From Rhizobium croatiense (GTDB taxonomy: Bacteria > Pseudomonadota > Alphaproteobacteria > Rhizobiales > Rhizobiaceae): a stretch of 64,000 bases of DNA. Shown one piece after another: positions 37,707-47,272 of the stretch (position 1 is the stretch's first letter; every line of letters starts with the position of its first letter). The notes beneath the pieces are model-generated. The model saw only the letters and a list, made by a program, of their open reading frames with translations. It was not told where the DNA came from and did not search any database. The DNA lies in NCBI RefSeq assembly GCF_019793465.1, contig NZ_JAILYJ010000006.1, positions 62,001 to 126,000 on the forward strand. Direction: 5' to 3'. The position numbers and the translations under genes are program-made.

Positions 37707-38861
37707 GTGAAAAACCTTGGCATAAAATTTTTATCGGCCGCGTTGATCACGGCATGCGCTTGCGCAAGCGCCTTTGCCGCCGACGAGGCTGAAGTGAGAG
37801 CGATCGCGGATGCGGCGATCAAGCCGATCATGGAAAAATACGCCATTCCAGGGGTGGCCGTCGGCATTACCGTCGACGGCCGGGATCACATCTTCACCTA
37901 TGGCGTCGAATCGAAGGAGACCGGCAGACCGGTGGTGCCTGCCACGCTCTTCGAACTGGGCTCGATCAGCAAAACCTTCACCGCGACGCTCGCCTCCTAC
38001 GCCGAAGCGACGGGCGACCTCTCTTTGTCCGACCCGGTGGCCAAACATCTTCCCGCGATGAAGGGACGGCCGTTCGGCGATGTCGCGCTGATCGATCTCG
38101 CCACCCATACGGCCGGCGGTTTTCCGCTGCAGGTGCCGGACGAGATCAAAAGCGAAGGCCAGCTGATGGAATATCTTGCGGCCTGGCACCCTTCCTACGC
38201 GGCGGGAACCCAACGCAGCTATGCCAATCCGAGCATCGGCATGCTCGGCCTCATCACGGCGAAAGCCATGCGCGGTGATTTCGCGGAGTTGATGGAGGGC
38301 AGGCTGTTTCCCGGCCTCGGATTGAGCAGCACCTTCATCAACGTGCCGAAGTCGCGGCAGGGCAATTACGCCCAGGGCTATAAGCGCAGCGGCGAGCCGG
38401 CACGGCTGACACCGGGCCTGCTGTCCGCCGAGGCCTACGGCGTCAGATCCACCGCCGGCGACATGATCCGCTTCGTTGGCGCCAATATGGGCCTGGCCAA
38501 ACTCGACGGGAAACTGCAGCAGGCGATCGACAAAACCCACACCGGCTTTTTCAGCGTCGGGGCGATGACCCAGGATCTGATCTGGGAGCAATATGCCTAT
38601 CCCGCCACCCTGCAGAGCTTGCTCGAGGGCAATTCGGCGGCGATGCTGAAGACGATCCCTATCGCTGCGCTGCAACCGCCGATGAAACCGCGGGGCGATG
38701 TCTGGATCAACAAGACCGGCTCGACCAACGGCTTCGGCGCCTATGTCGCCTTCATTCCCAGCGAGCGCCTCGGCATCGTCATCCTGGCCAACAAAAACTA
38801 TCCCAACGAGGACCGGGTTGCCGCGGCCTACCGGGTATTGACGGCGCTTGCGGCCGATTGA
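37707..38861 (+). CDS. ampC: Class C beta-lactamase (AmpC-type)
   Basis: A 384-aa periplasmic serine hydrolase. Signal peptide IKFLSAALITACACASAFA. Catalytic motifs of class C enzymes are in order and spacing: SISK (Ser about residue 86), YAN (about 172) and KTG (about 336). GGAGG abuts the ATG at 37701, leaving no spacer, so the GTG at 37707 (six bases after GGAGG) is the better start. Hydrolyses cephalosporins and penicillins in the family. It is divergent from the LysR gene. Confidence 0.88.
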   Translation: MKNLGIKFLSAALITACACASAFAADEAEVRAIADAAIKPIMEKYAIPGVAVGITVDGRDHIFTYGVESKETGRPVVPATLFELGSISKTFTATLASYAEATGDLSLSDPVAKHLPAMKGRPFGDVALIDLATHTAGGFPLQVPDEIKSEGQLMEYLAAWHPSYAAGTQRSYANPSIGMLGLITAKAMRGDFAELMEGRLFPGLGLSSTFINVPKSRQGNYAQGYKRSGEPARLTPGLLSAEAYGVRSTAGDMIRFVGANMGLAKLDGKLQQAIDKTHTGFFSVGAMTQDLIWEQYAYPATLQSLLEGNSAAMLKTIPIAALQPPMKPRGDVWINKTGSTNGFGAYVAFIPSERLGIVILANKNYPNEDRVAAAYRVLTALAAD

Positions 38862-39070
38862 TTGAAAACAGCTCACGGACGCGGGACCAGGCTGGCGGCG
38901 AGGTTTCGCGTCCGTCCGAACCGATGCGCTGTCCTGGAGAGTCGGACTTTAGCCCGATGCGCGTCTTTGCCCGTGTGATAGAGAAATTGCACGAGGAATA
39001 TGCTGCGGTGCAACAGTGCCACAATCTTGCCAAATACACTGCGAAAAATCGAACGGCGGCAGCACGTACA

Positions 39071-39230
39071 TACCCAGGGTCGCTGCCCTCTCGCCCAACA
39101 GGGATAATACTACCCAGGGTAATGCCAGTTAACAATTAATATTAACAGGCGAGTATTTTACAGAATTCTTCGAGGTAATTGCCAGTTCTTGAAGGTGATG
39201 CTAATGAATACTCACCTTTTCTTAAGTTAA
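39071..39230 (+). promoter_or_regulatory. Control region upstream of the glycan operon
   Basis: Two identical TACCCAGGGT sites at 39071 and 39111, start to start exactly 40 bp, both near-palindromic. GTTAA/TTAAC arms flank an AT-rich centre at 39128-39146. Then AAGGTGA (39192) and TCACCTT (39212) form a stem followed by TTCTT, inside a possible 10-codon leader frame MLMNTHLFLS (39198-39230) that ends 13 bp before the first gene. The rest of the 38862-39243 gap shows nothing else. Confidence 0.45.
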
Positions 39231-39243
39231 GAGGCCCAATCCA

Positions 39244-40197
39244 GTGAAAAACGTATTGATATCTGGCGGAGCAGGGTTCATCGGTTCTCATCTATGCGAT
39301 CGGCTTTTGCTTCGAAATGACGTTCAGAAGCTCGTCGTTGTTGATAATCTCTGGACAGGACTTTTCGAGAATATTTCGCACATCAGGGATCCCCGCTTTC
39401 ACTTCGTGAAATCGGACGTCGAGACGCTGCAGACTTCGGAGAAATTCGACGAGATCTATCATCTCGCCTCCCCCGCATCGCCGCCCTGGTACATGAAGGA
39501 ACCGAAGAGGACGATTTCGGCGAACCTGCTCGGCGCCTTCCGGCTTCTCGACCTGCTGAAGACGGGCGGCCGTTTCGGTTACACCTCCTCCTCGGAAATC
39601 TACGGCGATCCTCTGGTGTCGCCGCAGCCGGAAACCTACAAGGGCCAGGTCGACTGTACCGGGCCGCGTTCGTCCTATGACGAGAGCAAGAGATGCACGG
39701 AAGCGCTGCTGTTCGAGATGCAGCGCACCAAGGGGCTGAACGTCAAGGTCATCCGCCCCTTTAATATTTATGGTCCCCGCACCCGGCCCGACGATGGCCG
39801 CGCCGTCTCCAACTTCGTCACCCAAGCGCTTTCGGGCCGCCCGATCACCGTCTTCGGCGACGGCAAGCAGTCGCGCAGCTGGGGCTATGTCGATGACATC
39901 GTCGACGGTTTCGCCCGTTATTTCTGGATCAACGAGACCGACTACAAGGGGCCTCTGAATATCGGCAACGACCGCGAGATCACCGTTCTGGAAGTCGCGA
40001 AATATGTTTCCAAGCTGGTCGGCGGCGTGCCGATCGTCTTCGAGCCATCGCCGCCGCAGGATCCCACCAACAGGCGGCCGGACCTGACGAGAGCCTACGC
40101 CGTCATGCCCGAGTGGTCGTGCAAGGTCAGCTACGAACAGGGCGTGGCGATGACGCTCGACTGGTTCAGAGAAAAGATAAAAGTGGGCGCGGCGTAA
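39244..40197 (+). CDS. UDP-glucuronate decarboxylase-like epimerase
   Basis: A 317-aa extended SDR: GGAGFIGSHLCDRLL at the N-terminus, TSSSEIYGDPLVSPQPE, catalytic SSYDESKR (YxxxK), VIRPFNIYGPRTRPDDGR and RSWGYVDDIVDG. These blocks are those of UXS enzymes (UDP-glucuronate to UDP-xylose) more than of dTDP-glucose dehydratases or GalE. Starts at GTG with AAGAGG upstream. As first gene of the operon it probably makes the activated pentose (or related sugar) used by the following transferases. The exact product is inferred. Confidence 0.78.
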   Translation: MKNVLISGGAGFIGSHLCDRLLLRNDVQKLVVVDNLWTGLFENISHIRDPRFHFVKSDVETLQTSEKFDEIYHLASPASPPWYMKEPKRTISANLLGAFRLLDLLKTGGRFGYTSSSEIYGDPLVSPQPETYKGQVDCTGPRSSYDESKRCTEALLFEMQRTKGLNVKVIRPFNIYGPRTRPDDGRAVSNFVTQALSGRPITVFGDGKQSRSWGYVDDIVDGFARYFWINETDYKGPLNIGNDREITVLEVAKYVSKLVGGVPIVFEPSPPQDPTNRRPDLTRAYAVMPEWSCKVSYEQGVAMTLDWFREKIKVGAA

Positions 40198-40282
40198 TAG
40201 CCGCCCGGCTTTCGAGGCCCTTCCCGCATTCCGGGCGCGGCTTTGTGCCGGCCTGTGCTCGTGATGCGTTGAGAGAGTAACG

Positions 40283-41461
40283 ATGCAGGAAATCATTCCG
40301 TCCGATCTGGCGACTGTCACTTTTCCCGTACCGATTCACTATCTCGATCTCGCGTCGCATCAGCCGGATGCCGGCGCGGCGCCGATCTCGGCCGGGCTCG
40401 TCGTCTTTCTCGCCGACGGCCTGCCCGTCGGACAGGCCTATCTCGATGGGCCTGAGGCCGCGGCCGAGCTTGCCGGGCGTGTCGTGCGGCCGGAGACGCT
40501 GTCGCATGCGCGCCAGGTGGCGCAGACAACGCTGCAACATCGCGACGTCAGCATTCTGATCTGCACCAAGGACCGGCCGGACGAGCTGCGCCGGTGCCTC
40601 GCCTCGATCCCCGAACAATCGCTGAAGCCGGCCGAGATCATCGTCGTCGACAATGCGTCATCAGGCGATGCAACCCGCCGCGTCGTCGAAGAAGCGGGCG
40701 CCACCTATGTCCGCGAAGGCCGGGTCGGGCTGGATTTTGCCCGCAATGCCGCCATCGGCGCGGCGAAAACCGAATTCGTCGCCTTTACCGATGATGACGT
40801 CGTTCTCCACCAGCGATGGCTGGAGAACCTGATGAAGGCGTTCGACCGGCCGGAGATCGGCTGCGTCACCGGGCTGATCCTGCCCGGAGAACTCGCAACG
40901 CCGGCGCAGTTCATCTTCGAAAAGCACTGGGGTTTCGGCCGCGGCTACATCAGACAGGATTTCGGCCGGGATTTCTACGACAGCCACAAGCGCTACGGCG
41001 CGCCGGTCTGGACGATCGGCGCCGGCGCAAGCCAGGCTTTCCGCCGCAAGGTATTCGACGAGATCGGCCTGTTCGACGTCCGACTCGATATGGGCGCGGC
41101 CGGCTGCTCGGGCGATTCCGAATATTGGAACCGGCTGCTGCATCACGGCCATGTCTGCCGCTACGAGCCGACCGCGGTCTCCTGGCATTTTCATCGCAAG
41201 GATATGCAGGGGCTTGCCAGGCAGATCCAGCAATATATGAGCGGCCATATCGCCGCGCTGCTGGTGCAGTATCAGAACACCGGCAACGGCGGCAACCTTC
41301 GGCGCATCCTTATCTCCTTCCCGAAATATTTCGCCGGCAGGCTGCGCAAACGCCTGCGCAAGGGCGCCACCTCGCACGATTTTTTCCTGAAGCAGGAAAT
41401 GCTCGGCAGCGTCAACGGCGCGCTCTACGTTCTGCGCCGCTGGAAGATGCGCGCATGGTGA
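40283..41461 (+). CDS. Family 2 glycosyltransferase
   Basis: A 392-aa inverting transferase. About 90 N-terminal residues are of unknown role; then GT2 begins at VSILICTKDRPDELRRCL, with IIVVDNASSGD and the metal-binding TDDDVV. AGASQAFRRKVFDEIGLFD and the acidic SGDSEYWNRL complete the catalytic domain. No membrane segments, so cytoplasmic or peripheral. Its TGA overlaps the next start (ATGGTGA), so it is coupled to the fusion gene. Confidence 0.85.
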   Translation: MQEIIPSDLATVTFPVPIHYLDLASHQPDAGAAPISAGLVVFLADGLPVGQAYLDGPEAAAELAGRVVRPETLSHARQVAQTTLQHRDVSILICTKDRPDELRRCLASIPEQSLKPAEIIVVDNASSGDATRRVVEEAGATYVREGRVGLDFARNAAIGAAKTEFVAFTDDDVVLHQRWLENLMKAFDRPEIGCVTGLILPGELATPAQFIFEKHWGFGRGYIRQDFGRDFYDSHKRYGAPVWTIGAGASQAFRRKVFDEIGLFDVRLDMGAAGCSGDSEYWNRLLHHGHVCRYEPTAVSWHFHRKDMQGLARQIQQYMSGHIAALLVQYQNTGNGGNLRRILISFPKYFAGRLRKRLRKGATSHDFFLKQEMLGSVNGALYVLRRWKMRAW

Positions 41462-44454
41462 CAACTGTGGCGCCGGACATTTCCTTCCTCATTCCTGCTT
41501 ATAACGCCGAGGACACGCTTGCCGAAGCGCTTGCCAGCCTGCAGCGGCAGACGCGGCCGAACTGGCAGGCGGTGGTGGTCGACGACGGTTCGAGCGACCG
41601 CACCTGGGAGCTGGTTGAGGCGATTGCCGCAGCCGACAGCCGCATCGTCGCCGCCCGCCAGACCAATGCCGGCGCTGCGGCGGCCAGAAACCATGCCGCC
41701 CGCCTCGCCGCCGCCCCCCTGCTCTGCATGCTCGATGCCGACGATTGGCTGGACCCGGCTTTCATCGAAACCATGCTGCCGATGGCCGAGGATAGATCAC
41801 CGCCCGCCATCGCCTATTGCTCCTACCGCCGGGTCGCCCCGGACGGCCGGCCGATGCCGGTGGAACAGGCGCCCCTACTCGCCGGCGATGCCGCCCGGCG
41901 CGAATTCTCGTCCTTCTGTGCGCTCGCCATTCATACGGTGGTCTTTCCCAAAAGCCTTTTCGAGCGCGTCGGCTGCATGGATGAGAGCCTGCAGACCTGC
42001 GAGGAGTGGGATCTCTGGCTGCGCATGGCCTTTGCAGGCGCAGAATTTCGTCGTGTCGACGCCTGCCTGGCCTCCTATCGCATGAAGCCGGGCTCGCTTT
42101 CCGGCGATCCGACGAAATTGGTGCGTGACGCCATTTGCGTGACGACGAAGGCCGAGGCGCTGCGCCGGCAGCACGGCTTGCCCGCCGAGGGTCCGGAGAC
42201 CGCCTGGATCACGCCCGCCATCAGCCGATTGCGCATGCTCGTCTGGGTCATCGCGGCCAAACACGATCCGAGCCTGGACATAGCGACCCTCGCCGCATTG
42301 CTGCCGGACATCCCGGATGCCGCAGGCTATGAGAGCTTTTTTGCCGGCGTGATCCTGCACGGCCTGCAGACCGGCCTCCTGCCCGACCGGGCCGACGATC
42401 TCATCGATGCGCCCGAGCAATGGTGGCCGACTTTCCGTCTGCTCGTCCAGCTGATCCAGCGGCATTCCCTGCCCGGCACCGGCCGCAAGATCCTCGAAGC
42501 CGCCGCCTGGCAGCTCTCCGCCGGCAACCTTCGGCGATCCTTCACCCTCGGCACGATCCAGGTGGTGAGCGTCGAGCTCGGCGCCCTTTCCAGGATCGCC
42601 CGGGCCGAGCAGGCCGATACGCTGATCATGCACGGCTTTTCCGGCGACGAGCATGTTGGCACCTTCGTCGGGCCGCTCTGGGGTGATCTGTCGATCCGGG
42701 CGCAGATCCGGCTGATCCTGCAGGAGATGCAGGCGGGAGAACATCTCGAGCGGCAGCCCACCCTCGCTTATGCCGCCGCATGGACAAGGGAGGCGCTGCG
42801 CGGCTACCGAACCTTCGGCGGCCTCATCATCCGCAGCGGCCGGCGGCGCGGGCGGCTCGAAAGGCTGCTGGCGCGGACCGGCCGCAATGCCGTCCTGGCC
42901 TTGGCGCCAGGCGACGGACAGGATAATGACGCCCGCCTGTCCGACATCCTGCGCGATCTCGAAGGTGGCCTGCCGCCGGTGCGACGTACAGCCGCCGCAG
43001 CGCCGGCGGAGGAAAAGCAGGCCCCCCAGGCTCAGTCGGCAGAAGACTATTGGGAGCAGATTTTCGAACGCCCGGATCCGTGGAATTACCTGTCGGTCTA
43101 CGAGCAGGTCAAATATGAGCAGACATTGAGCCTGATCCCGCAGGGGACCGAAACGGCGCTGGAACTTGCCTGCGCCGAGGGGATCTTCACCGAGAAGCTG
43201 GCGCGCGCAGTCGGCCGGGTGACGGCCACCGATATTTCGCAGCGGGCGGTCGACAGGGCGGCAAAGCGCTGCCGCGATCTCTCCAATGTCGAGCTGCGGG
43301 TTCTCGACTTCGTCGGACAAGAGCTTCCACCCGATCAGGATCTCATCCTCTGCTCGGAAGTGCTTTACTACATGAAGGATGAGGAGATGCTTGCGGGCGT
43401 CTGCCGCAAGATGGCGGCGGCGCTGAAGCCGGGGGGCTGTCTGATCACCGCCCATGCGCATCTGCGCCAGGACGAGCCCGGCCGAACCGGTTTTGACTGG
43501 GGCCATCCTTTCGGGGTCGGGACCATCAGACGGGTTCTGGCCGAACAGGCTGGGCTTGCCCTCGAAGAGACGATCGACACCGCGCTTTACGCCATCCACC
43601 GCTTCCGCAAAGCGGCTGTGGCCGATCCCGTCCTGCGGGTCGAGACGCATGGAACGCCGATGGACGTCGATGTGGCAAAGCACATCATCTCAGGACCGGC
43701 GGGCGTCGCGCGCGAGACGGCATGGGCAACCGAGGTGACGACCTCGGTCCCCATCCTGATGTATCACCGGATCGCCGAGGATGGCCCCGCCGCGCTGCGG
43801 CGCTTCCGCACGCCGCCGGAGATGTTCCGCAAGCAGATGCAATTCCTGCGCCGGCACGGCTATTACGCCGTCACGGCGCCGTCGCTCGCCAATCTTTTGC
43901 ACAGCGGCAAGCCGATCCAGGGCCGGCCGGTCATGCTGACCTTCGACGACGCCTATCTGGATTTCCACGCCAACGCCTTCCCGATCCTGGCCGAGAATGA
44001 TTTCAGCGCCGACGTCTTCGTCGTCACCGACAAGGTCGGCGGCCGTTCGGACTGGGATTGTGCCCATGGCGAGCCGGCGGCGCTGATGGCGTGGCCGGAT
44101 ATTCTGGAACTGCAGCAGAAAGGCATCAGCTTCGGCTCTCATCTCGCCTCCCACACGCCGGCGAGCGCAATTGAAAACGACGCCTTGCTCGCCGAAGCCC
44201 TGCGGTCGCGCCATGCGCTGGAAAGCCGGCTGGGCAGCCCCGTGGTTTCGATCGCACTGCCCTACGGCGCCACCGACTTCAGGGTGCCGGGCATTCTTTC
44301 CCTTGCCGGTTACACGATCGGCTTCACCACACGCGCCGCGACAGCCGCCTTTTCCGACAATGTCTTCGGCCTGCCGCGCCTCGAAGTCCGCGGCGACCGG
44401 CCGCTTGAAGCCTTTCCCGCACTGATGGGCCTGCCCGGAGCCTTTATCGGATGA
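41455..44454 (+). CDS. Fusion: GT2 glycosyltransferase + methyltransferase + polysaccharide deacetylase
   Basis: A 999-aa protein with three enzyme parts. Residues 1-290: GT2, with SFLIPAYNAEDTLAEALASL, VVVDDGSSDRTW and MLDADDWLD. Residues about 290-520: helical linker of unknown role. Residues about 528-720: SAM methyltransferase of the NodS-like group (DYWEQIFERPDPWNYLSVYE, LELACAEGIFTEKLA, LCSEVLYYM). Residues 765-999: NodB-type carbohydrate deacetylase, VPILMYHRI, metal motif TFDDAY near 829 and SHLASHT. TFDDAY replaces the more common TFDDG. The ATG at 41455 overlaps the upstream gene; a longer frame to 40816 is a shadow. It overlaps the next gene by ATGA. Likely adds, methylates and deacetylates an amino sugar during glycan assembly, which is inferred. 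Confidence 0.85.
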   Translation: MVTTVAPDISFLIPAYNAEDTLAEALASLQRQTRPNWQAVVVDDGSSDRTWELVEAIAAADSRIVAARQTNAGAAAARNHAARLAAAPLLCMLDADDWLDPAFIETMLPMAEDRSPPAIAYCSYRRVAPDGRPMPVEQAPLLAGDAARREFSSFCALAIHTVVFPKSLFERVGCMDESLQTCEEWDLWLRMAFAGAEFRRVDACLASYRMKPGSLSGDPTKLVRDAICVTTKAEALRRQHGLPAEGPETAWITPAISRLRMLVWVIAAKHDPSLDIATLAALLPDIPDAAGYESFFAGVILHGLQTGLLPDRADDLIDAPEQWWPTFRLLVQLIQRHSLPGTGRKILEAAAWQLSAGNLRRSFTLGTIQVVSVELGALSRIARAEQADTLIMHGFSGDEHVGTFVGPLWGDLSIRAQIRLILQEMQAGEHLERQPTLAYAAAWTREALRGYRTFGGLIIRSGRRRGRLERLLARTGRNAVLALAPGDGQDNDARLSDILRDLEGGLPPVRRTAAAAPAEEKQAPQAQSAEDYWEQIFERPDPWNYLSVYEQVKYEQTLSLIPQGTETALELACAEGIFTEKLARAVGRVTATDISQRAVDRAAKRCRDLSNVELRVLDFVGQELPPDQDLILCSEVLYYMKDEEMLAGVCRKMAAALKPGGCLITAHAHLRQDEPGRTGFDWGHPFGVGTIRRVLAEQAGLALEETIDTALYAIHRFRKAAVADPVLRVETHGTPMDVDVAKHIISGPAGVARETAWATEVTTSVPILMYHRIAEDGPAALRRFRTPPEMFRKQMQFLRRHGYYAVTAPSLANLLHSGKPIQGRPVMLTFDDAYLDFHANAFPILAENDFSADVFVVTDKVGGRSDWDCAHGEPAALMAWPDILELQQKGISFGSHLASHTPASAIENDALLAEALRSRHALESRLGSPVVSIALPYGATDFRVPGILSLAGYTIGFTTRAATAAFSDNVFGLPRLEVRGDRPLEAFPALMGLPGAFIG

Positions 44455-45524
44455 CAATCATCACCACTGCAGCGCCCCCTCTGATCACCGTCGTCATCCC
44501 GGCCTACAACGCCGAAAAGACGCTTCTCGAAACATTGCAAAGCGTCTCGAACCAATCCTACGACAAGCTCGAAATCCTTGTGGTCGACGACGGATCGCGG
44601 GACGGCACCTTCGCGCTTGCGGGCGACTATAGCCTGATCGATCGGCGTGTCCGGGTCCTCCGGCAGGCCAATGGCGGCGTTGCCCGCGCCCGCAACCACG
44701 GCATCGGCGAGGCGCGGGGCGCCTATGTGGCGCCTATCGATGCCGACGACATATGGCATCCCGAGAAGATCGAGCGCCAGCTGCAGTCGCTGCAAAAATT
44801 TCCCGGCGGCCACGGCGTCGCCTACAACTGGTATGCGGCGATCGACGAAAACGGCGTCATTTTCGGCCATTCACGCCCGGTTCTGCATGAGGGCAACATC
44901 TTCGAACCGCTGCTGCGGGAAAACTTCATCGGCAATGGCAGCACGCCGCTGATGCCGCGCGCCGAGGTTCTGCGCTGCGGCGGTTACGACGCCGGGCTGC
45001 GCGACAGCGGCGCCGAGGGCTGCGAGGATCTGAAGCTCTACCTCGCTCTCGCCGAGAGCCTGCCCTTTGCGCTGGTTCCCGATTTCCTCACCGGTTACCG
45101 CTTCACCCGGGGAAACATGTCGAGCAACGCCCATCGGATGCTGAAATCCCACGCCCTGGTGATGGCGCCGATCATCGACCGCTACCCGCATCTGCGGCGC
45201 GATATCGAGACCGCCAAATTCAACACGACGCACTGGTATTTCAACAAGGTCCTGGCAAACCGCGATTATGCCCAGCTCAGGAAGCTGGCGCCGATGATGG
45301 CGATGCAATATGGCCCGCAGTTGATCGTCCATGGCCTGCTGCAGAGCTTTCGTCTGGCAAAACGCCATGTCGTGCGCATTGCAAGACAGATCCTGCGAAA
45401 ACCTTCGGCCCGATCGAAGAACCGCGTTGCCGGTGCGGCCGTCCCGCAGGCAGGCACGCTGTTCAGCGATCGTTTTCATGCCGCTCGGCGGCAGCCCGAC
45501 ATCGTCGCGGATGGCCGACAATGA
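44451..45524 (+). CDS. Family 2 glycosyltransferase
   Basis: A 357-aa GT2 enzyme: ITVVIPAYNAEKTLLETLQS, ILVVDDGSRDGTF, APIDADDIWHP (the DxD-like metal site) and GCEDLKLYLALAE (catalytic-base region). The C-terminus is basic with no membrane helix. It overlaps both neighbours by four bases (ATGA), so it belongs to the same coupled operon. Donor and acceptor unknown. Confidence 0.87.
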   Translation: MTIITTAAPPLITVVIPAYNAEKTLLETLQSVSNQSYDKLEILVVDDGSRDGTFALAGDYSLIDRRVRVLRQANGGVARARNHGIGEARGAYVAPIDADDIWHPEKIERQLQSLQKFPGGHGVAYNWYAAIDENGVIFGHSRPVLHEGNIFEPLLRENFIGNGSTPLMPRAEVLRCGGYDAGLRDSGAEGCEDLKLYLALAESLPFALVPDFLTGYRFTRGNMSSNAHRMLKSHALVMAPIIDRYPHLRRDIETAKFNTTHWYFNKVLANRDYAQLRKLAPMMAMQYGPQLIVHGLLQSFRLAKRHVVRIARQILRKPSARSKNRVAGAAVPQAGTLFSDRFHAARRQPDIVADGRQ

Positions 45525-47272
45525 ATAGATTTCGCAAATCCGCCTCCCGGCCGGCCGGCGCCTACAACATGGTCATCGCGGCCCGCTACCGCGAGCTGCT
45601 GCAGCTCGTGCCGGCGTTGCGGCTGAAGATGACGGTGATGATCATCCTCGGCATTCTCACCGGATTTTCGGAGATGGTCGGCATCACCTTTCTGGTGAGC
45701 CTGGTCTTTATTCTCGGCCAGCAGGGCACAGGTTCCGGCTCCGCCGTTGCCGGGCTTCCGGCGATTTTCGGCGGCGTCGACCTCAGTCTTTCCAAACCGG
45801 TGCTGATCGGCATCCTCATCGCCTCCATCCTGCTGCGCATTCTTCTCGGATTCGTCAACTCGCTGATCACCAGCGCGATCAACCACAAGATCAGCGATCG
45901 CATGCGCGACCGTCTCTACGCCAAGATCCTGACCATCCCGTTCCAGCGCTTTCAGCACTATGAGCGCAGCGATCTGATCAATGTAATCGCCACCGAAGCC
46001 TATGCGGTATCCTCGGCCCATGCGAGCCTGGTGCGTCTCGGTGTCAATTTCGGCACGATCGTCATCTTCGGCATCGGCATGCTTGTCATGGCCTGGCCGA
46101 TCGCCTTGCTTGGGCTTGTCTTCGGCTTCGTCCATAACTTCGCCTTGGGGTTCTTTGCTGGCGCCTATCGGCGTCTCGGCGCTTCGGCGCTGGCCGCCGT
46201 CGAAGCCTTGACGCAGCTGAGCTGGACCACGCTGCAGACCTTGAAGGCGGTCAAAAGCTTCGGCCTCGAGCAGCGCCACCAGCAGCTCTTCGCGACACTA
46301 TCCAGCGAAGTCGGCCGGACCTGGCGCCACTCGGACTGGATGGGGGCGGCGACCTCGCTGTTGAGCGAAATCCTGACCTTCGGGGTCATCCTGACGATCA
46401 TCCTGTCCTCGGAATTCCTGCCGGTGGATTTCAAGGCAGCGCTTTCGGCCACCATCCTTCTTTACAGGCTCCAGCCGCACATCAAGGGATTCGACTCCCA
46501 GATTCTGCGCCTTTACGAGATGGAAGCGTCGCTGCAGAACGTCCTGGCGCTGCTTTCCGAAAAGGACGACGCTAAGCAGGCGGCGCAAGGGGTGCCGGTC
46601 GCCCGCCTGGCGGAAGCCATCGTCTTCCACGACGTCTCCTTCACCTATGAGCAGGCGAACGCACCGGCCGTTCAAAACCTCAACTTTTCGATCAAGGCAG
46701 GCGAAACGACGGCTCTGACCGGACCAAGCGGCTCCGGCAAAACGACAATCCTCAACATGATCCTCGATCTCACCCGGCCGACGCGAGGCCGAATCACGAT
46801 CGACGGCACGGACCTCGCCGATGTCGACCGCGCGAGCTGGCTGCACCTGCTCTCGGTCTCGGGCCAGGATGTCGAACTGATGGAGGGCACGGTCCTCGAC
46901 AACATCCGCTTCCGTCGCGATATCTCCGATGAGGATGTCAGGTGGGCCGCCGATGTCGCCTGCGCCACGGAATTCATCGAAAATCTGCCGGAAGGCTTCG
47001 ACGAATGGCTGGGCGACGAGGCTGTGCGGCTTTCAGGCGGACAGCGCCAGCGCATCGGCTTGGCGCGCGCGCTGGCCGGCCGGCCGCAGATCCTGCTCCT
47101 GGACGAAGCCACGAGCGCGCTCGATGAAAATACCGAAATGCGGGTGTTTTCGGCAATCAAGGAAGATGCCGGCCGAACGCTGATCGTGGTCAGCCATCGC
47201 CCTGCGGTCGCCAGGATGATGAAGAACCAGATCGATCTACGCCCGCCAACACTTGCATCCAAACTCGGGTGA
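45521..47272 (+). CDS. ABC exporter, fused membrane and ATPase domains
   Basis: A 583-aa half-transporter: about six membrane helices in residues 25-310 (for example MTVMIILGILTGFSEMVGI), then an ATPase domain with GPSGSGKTTILNMILD, Q-loop SVSGQDVELMEGTVLDNI, signature LSGGQRQRIGLARAL, Walker B ILLLDEATSALD and switch VVSHRPAV. The layout is that of MsbA/PglK-like lipid-linked oligosaccharide flippases and of exporters. Inside a glycosyltransferase operon it most likely flips the lipid-linked glycan. Overlaps its neighbours by four bases on both sides. Confidence 0.87.
   Translation: MNRFRKSASRPAGAYNMVIAARYRELLQLVPALRLKMTVMIILGILTGFSEMVGITFLVSLVFILGQQGTGSGSAVAGLPAIFGGVDLSLSKPVLIGILIASILLRILLGFVNSLITSAINHKISDRMRDRLYAKILTIPFQRFQHYERSDLINVIATEAYAVSSAHASLVRLGVNFGTIVIFGIGMLVMAWPIALLGLVFGFVHNFALGFFAGAYRRLGASALAAVEALTQLSWTTLQTLKAVKSFGLEQRHQQLFATLSSEVGRTWRHSDWMGAATSLLSEILTFGVILTIILSSEFLPVDFKAALSATILLYRLQPHIKGFDSQILRLYEMEASLQNVLALLSEKDDAKQAAQGVPVARLAEAIVFHDVSFTYEQANAPAVQNLNFSIKAGETTALTGPSGSGKTTILNMILDLTRPTRGRITIDGTDLADVDRASWLHLLSVSGQDVELMEGTVLDNIRFRRDISDEDVRWAADVACATEFIENLPEGFDEWLGDEAVRLSGGQRQRIGLARALAGRPQILLLDEATSALDENTEMRVFSAIKEDAGRTLIVVSHRPAVARMMKNQIDLRPPTLASKLG

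Noticed and set aside
40816-41454. N-terminal extension of the GT2/methyltransferase/deacetylase protein
   Set aside because: Lies fully inside the upstream GT2 gene in another frame and is Arg/Ala/Gly shadow sequence; GT2 motifs begin right after the ATG at 41455.
41875-43683. 602-aa minus-strand open frame opposite the fusion gene
   Set aside because: Shadow; composition typical of antisense GC-rich frames.
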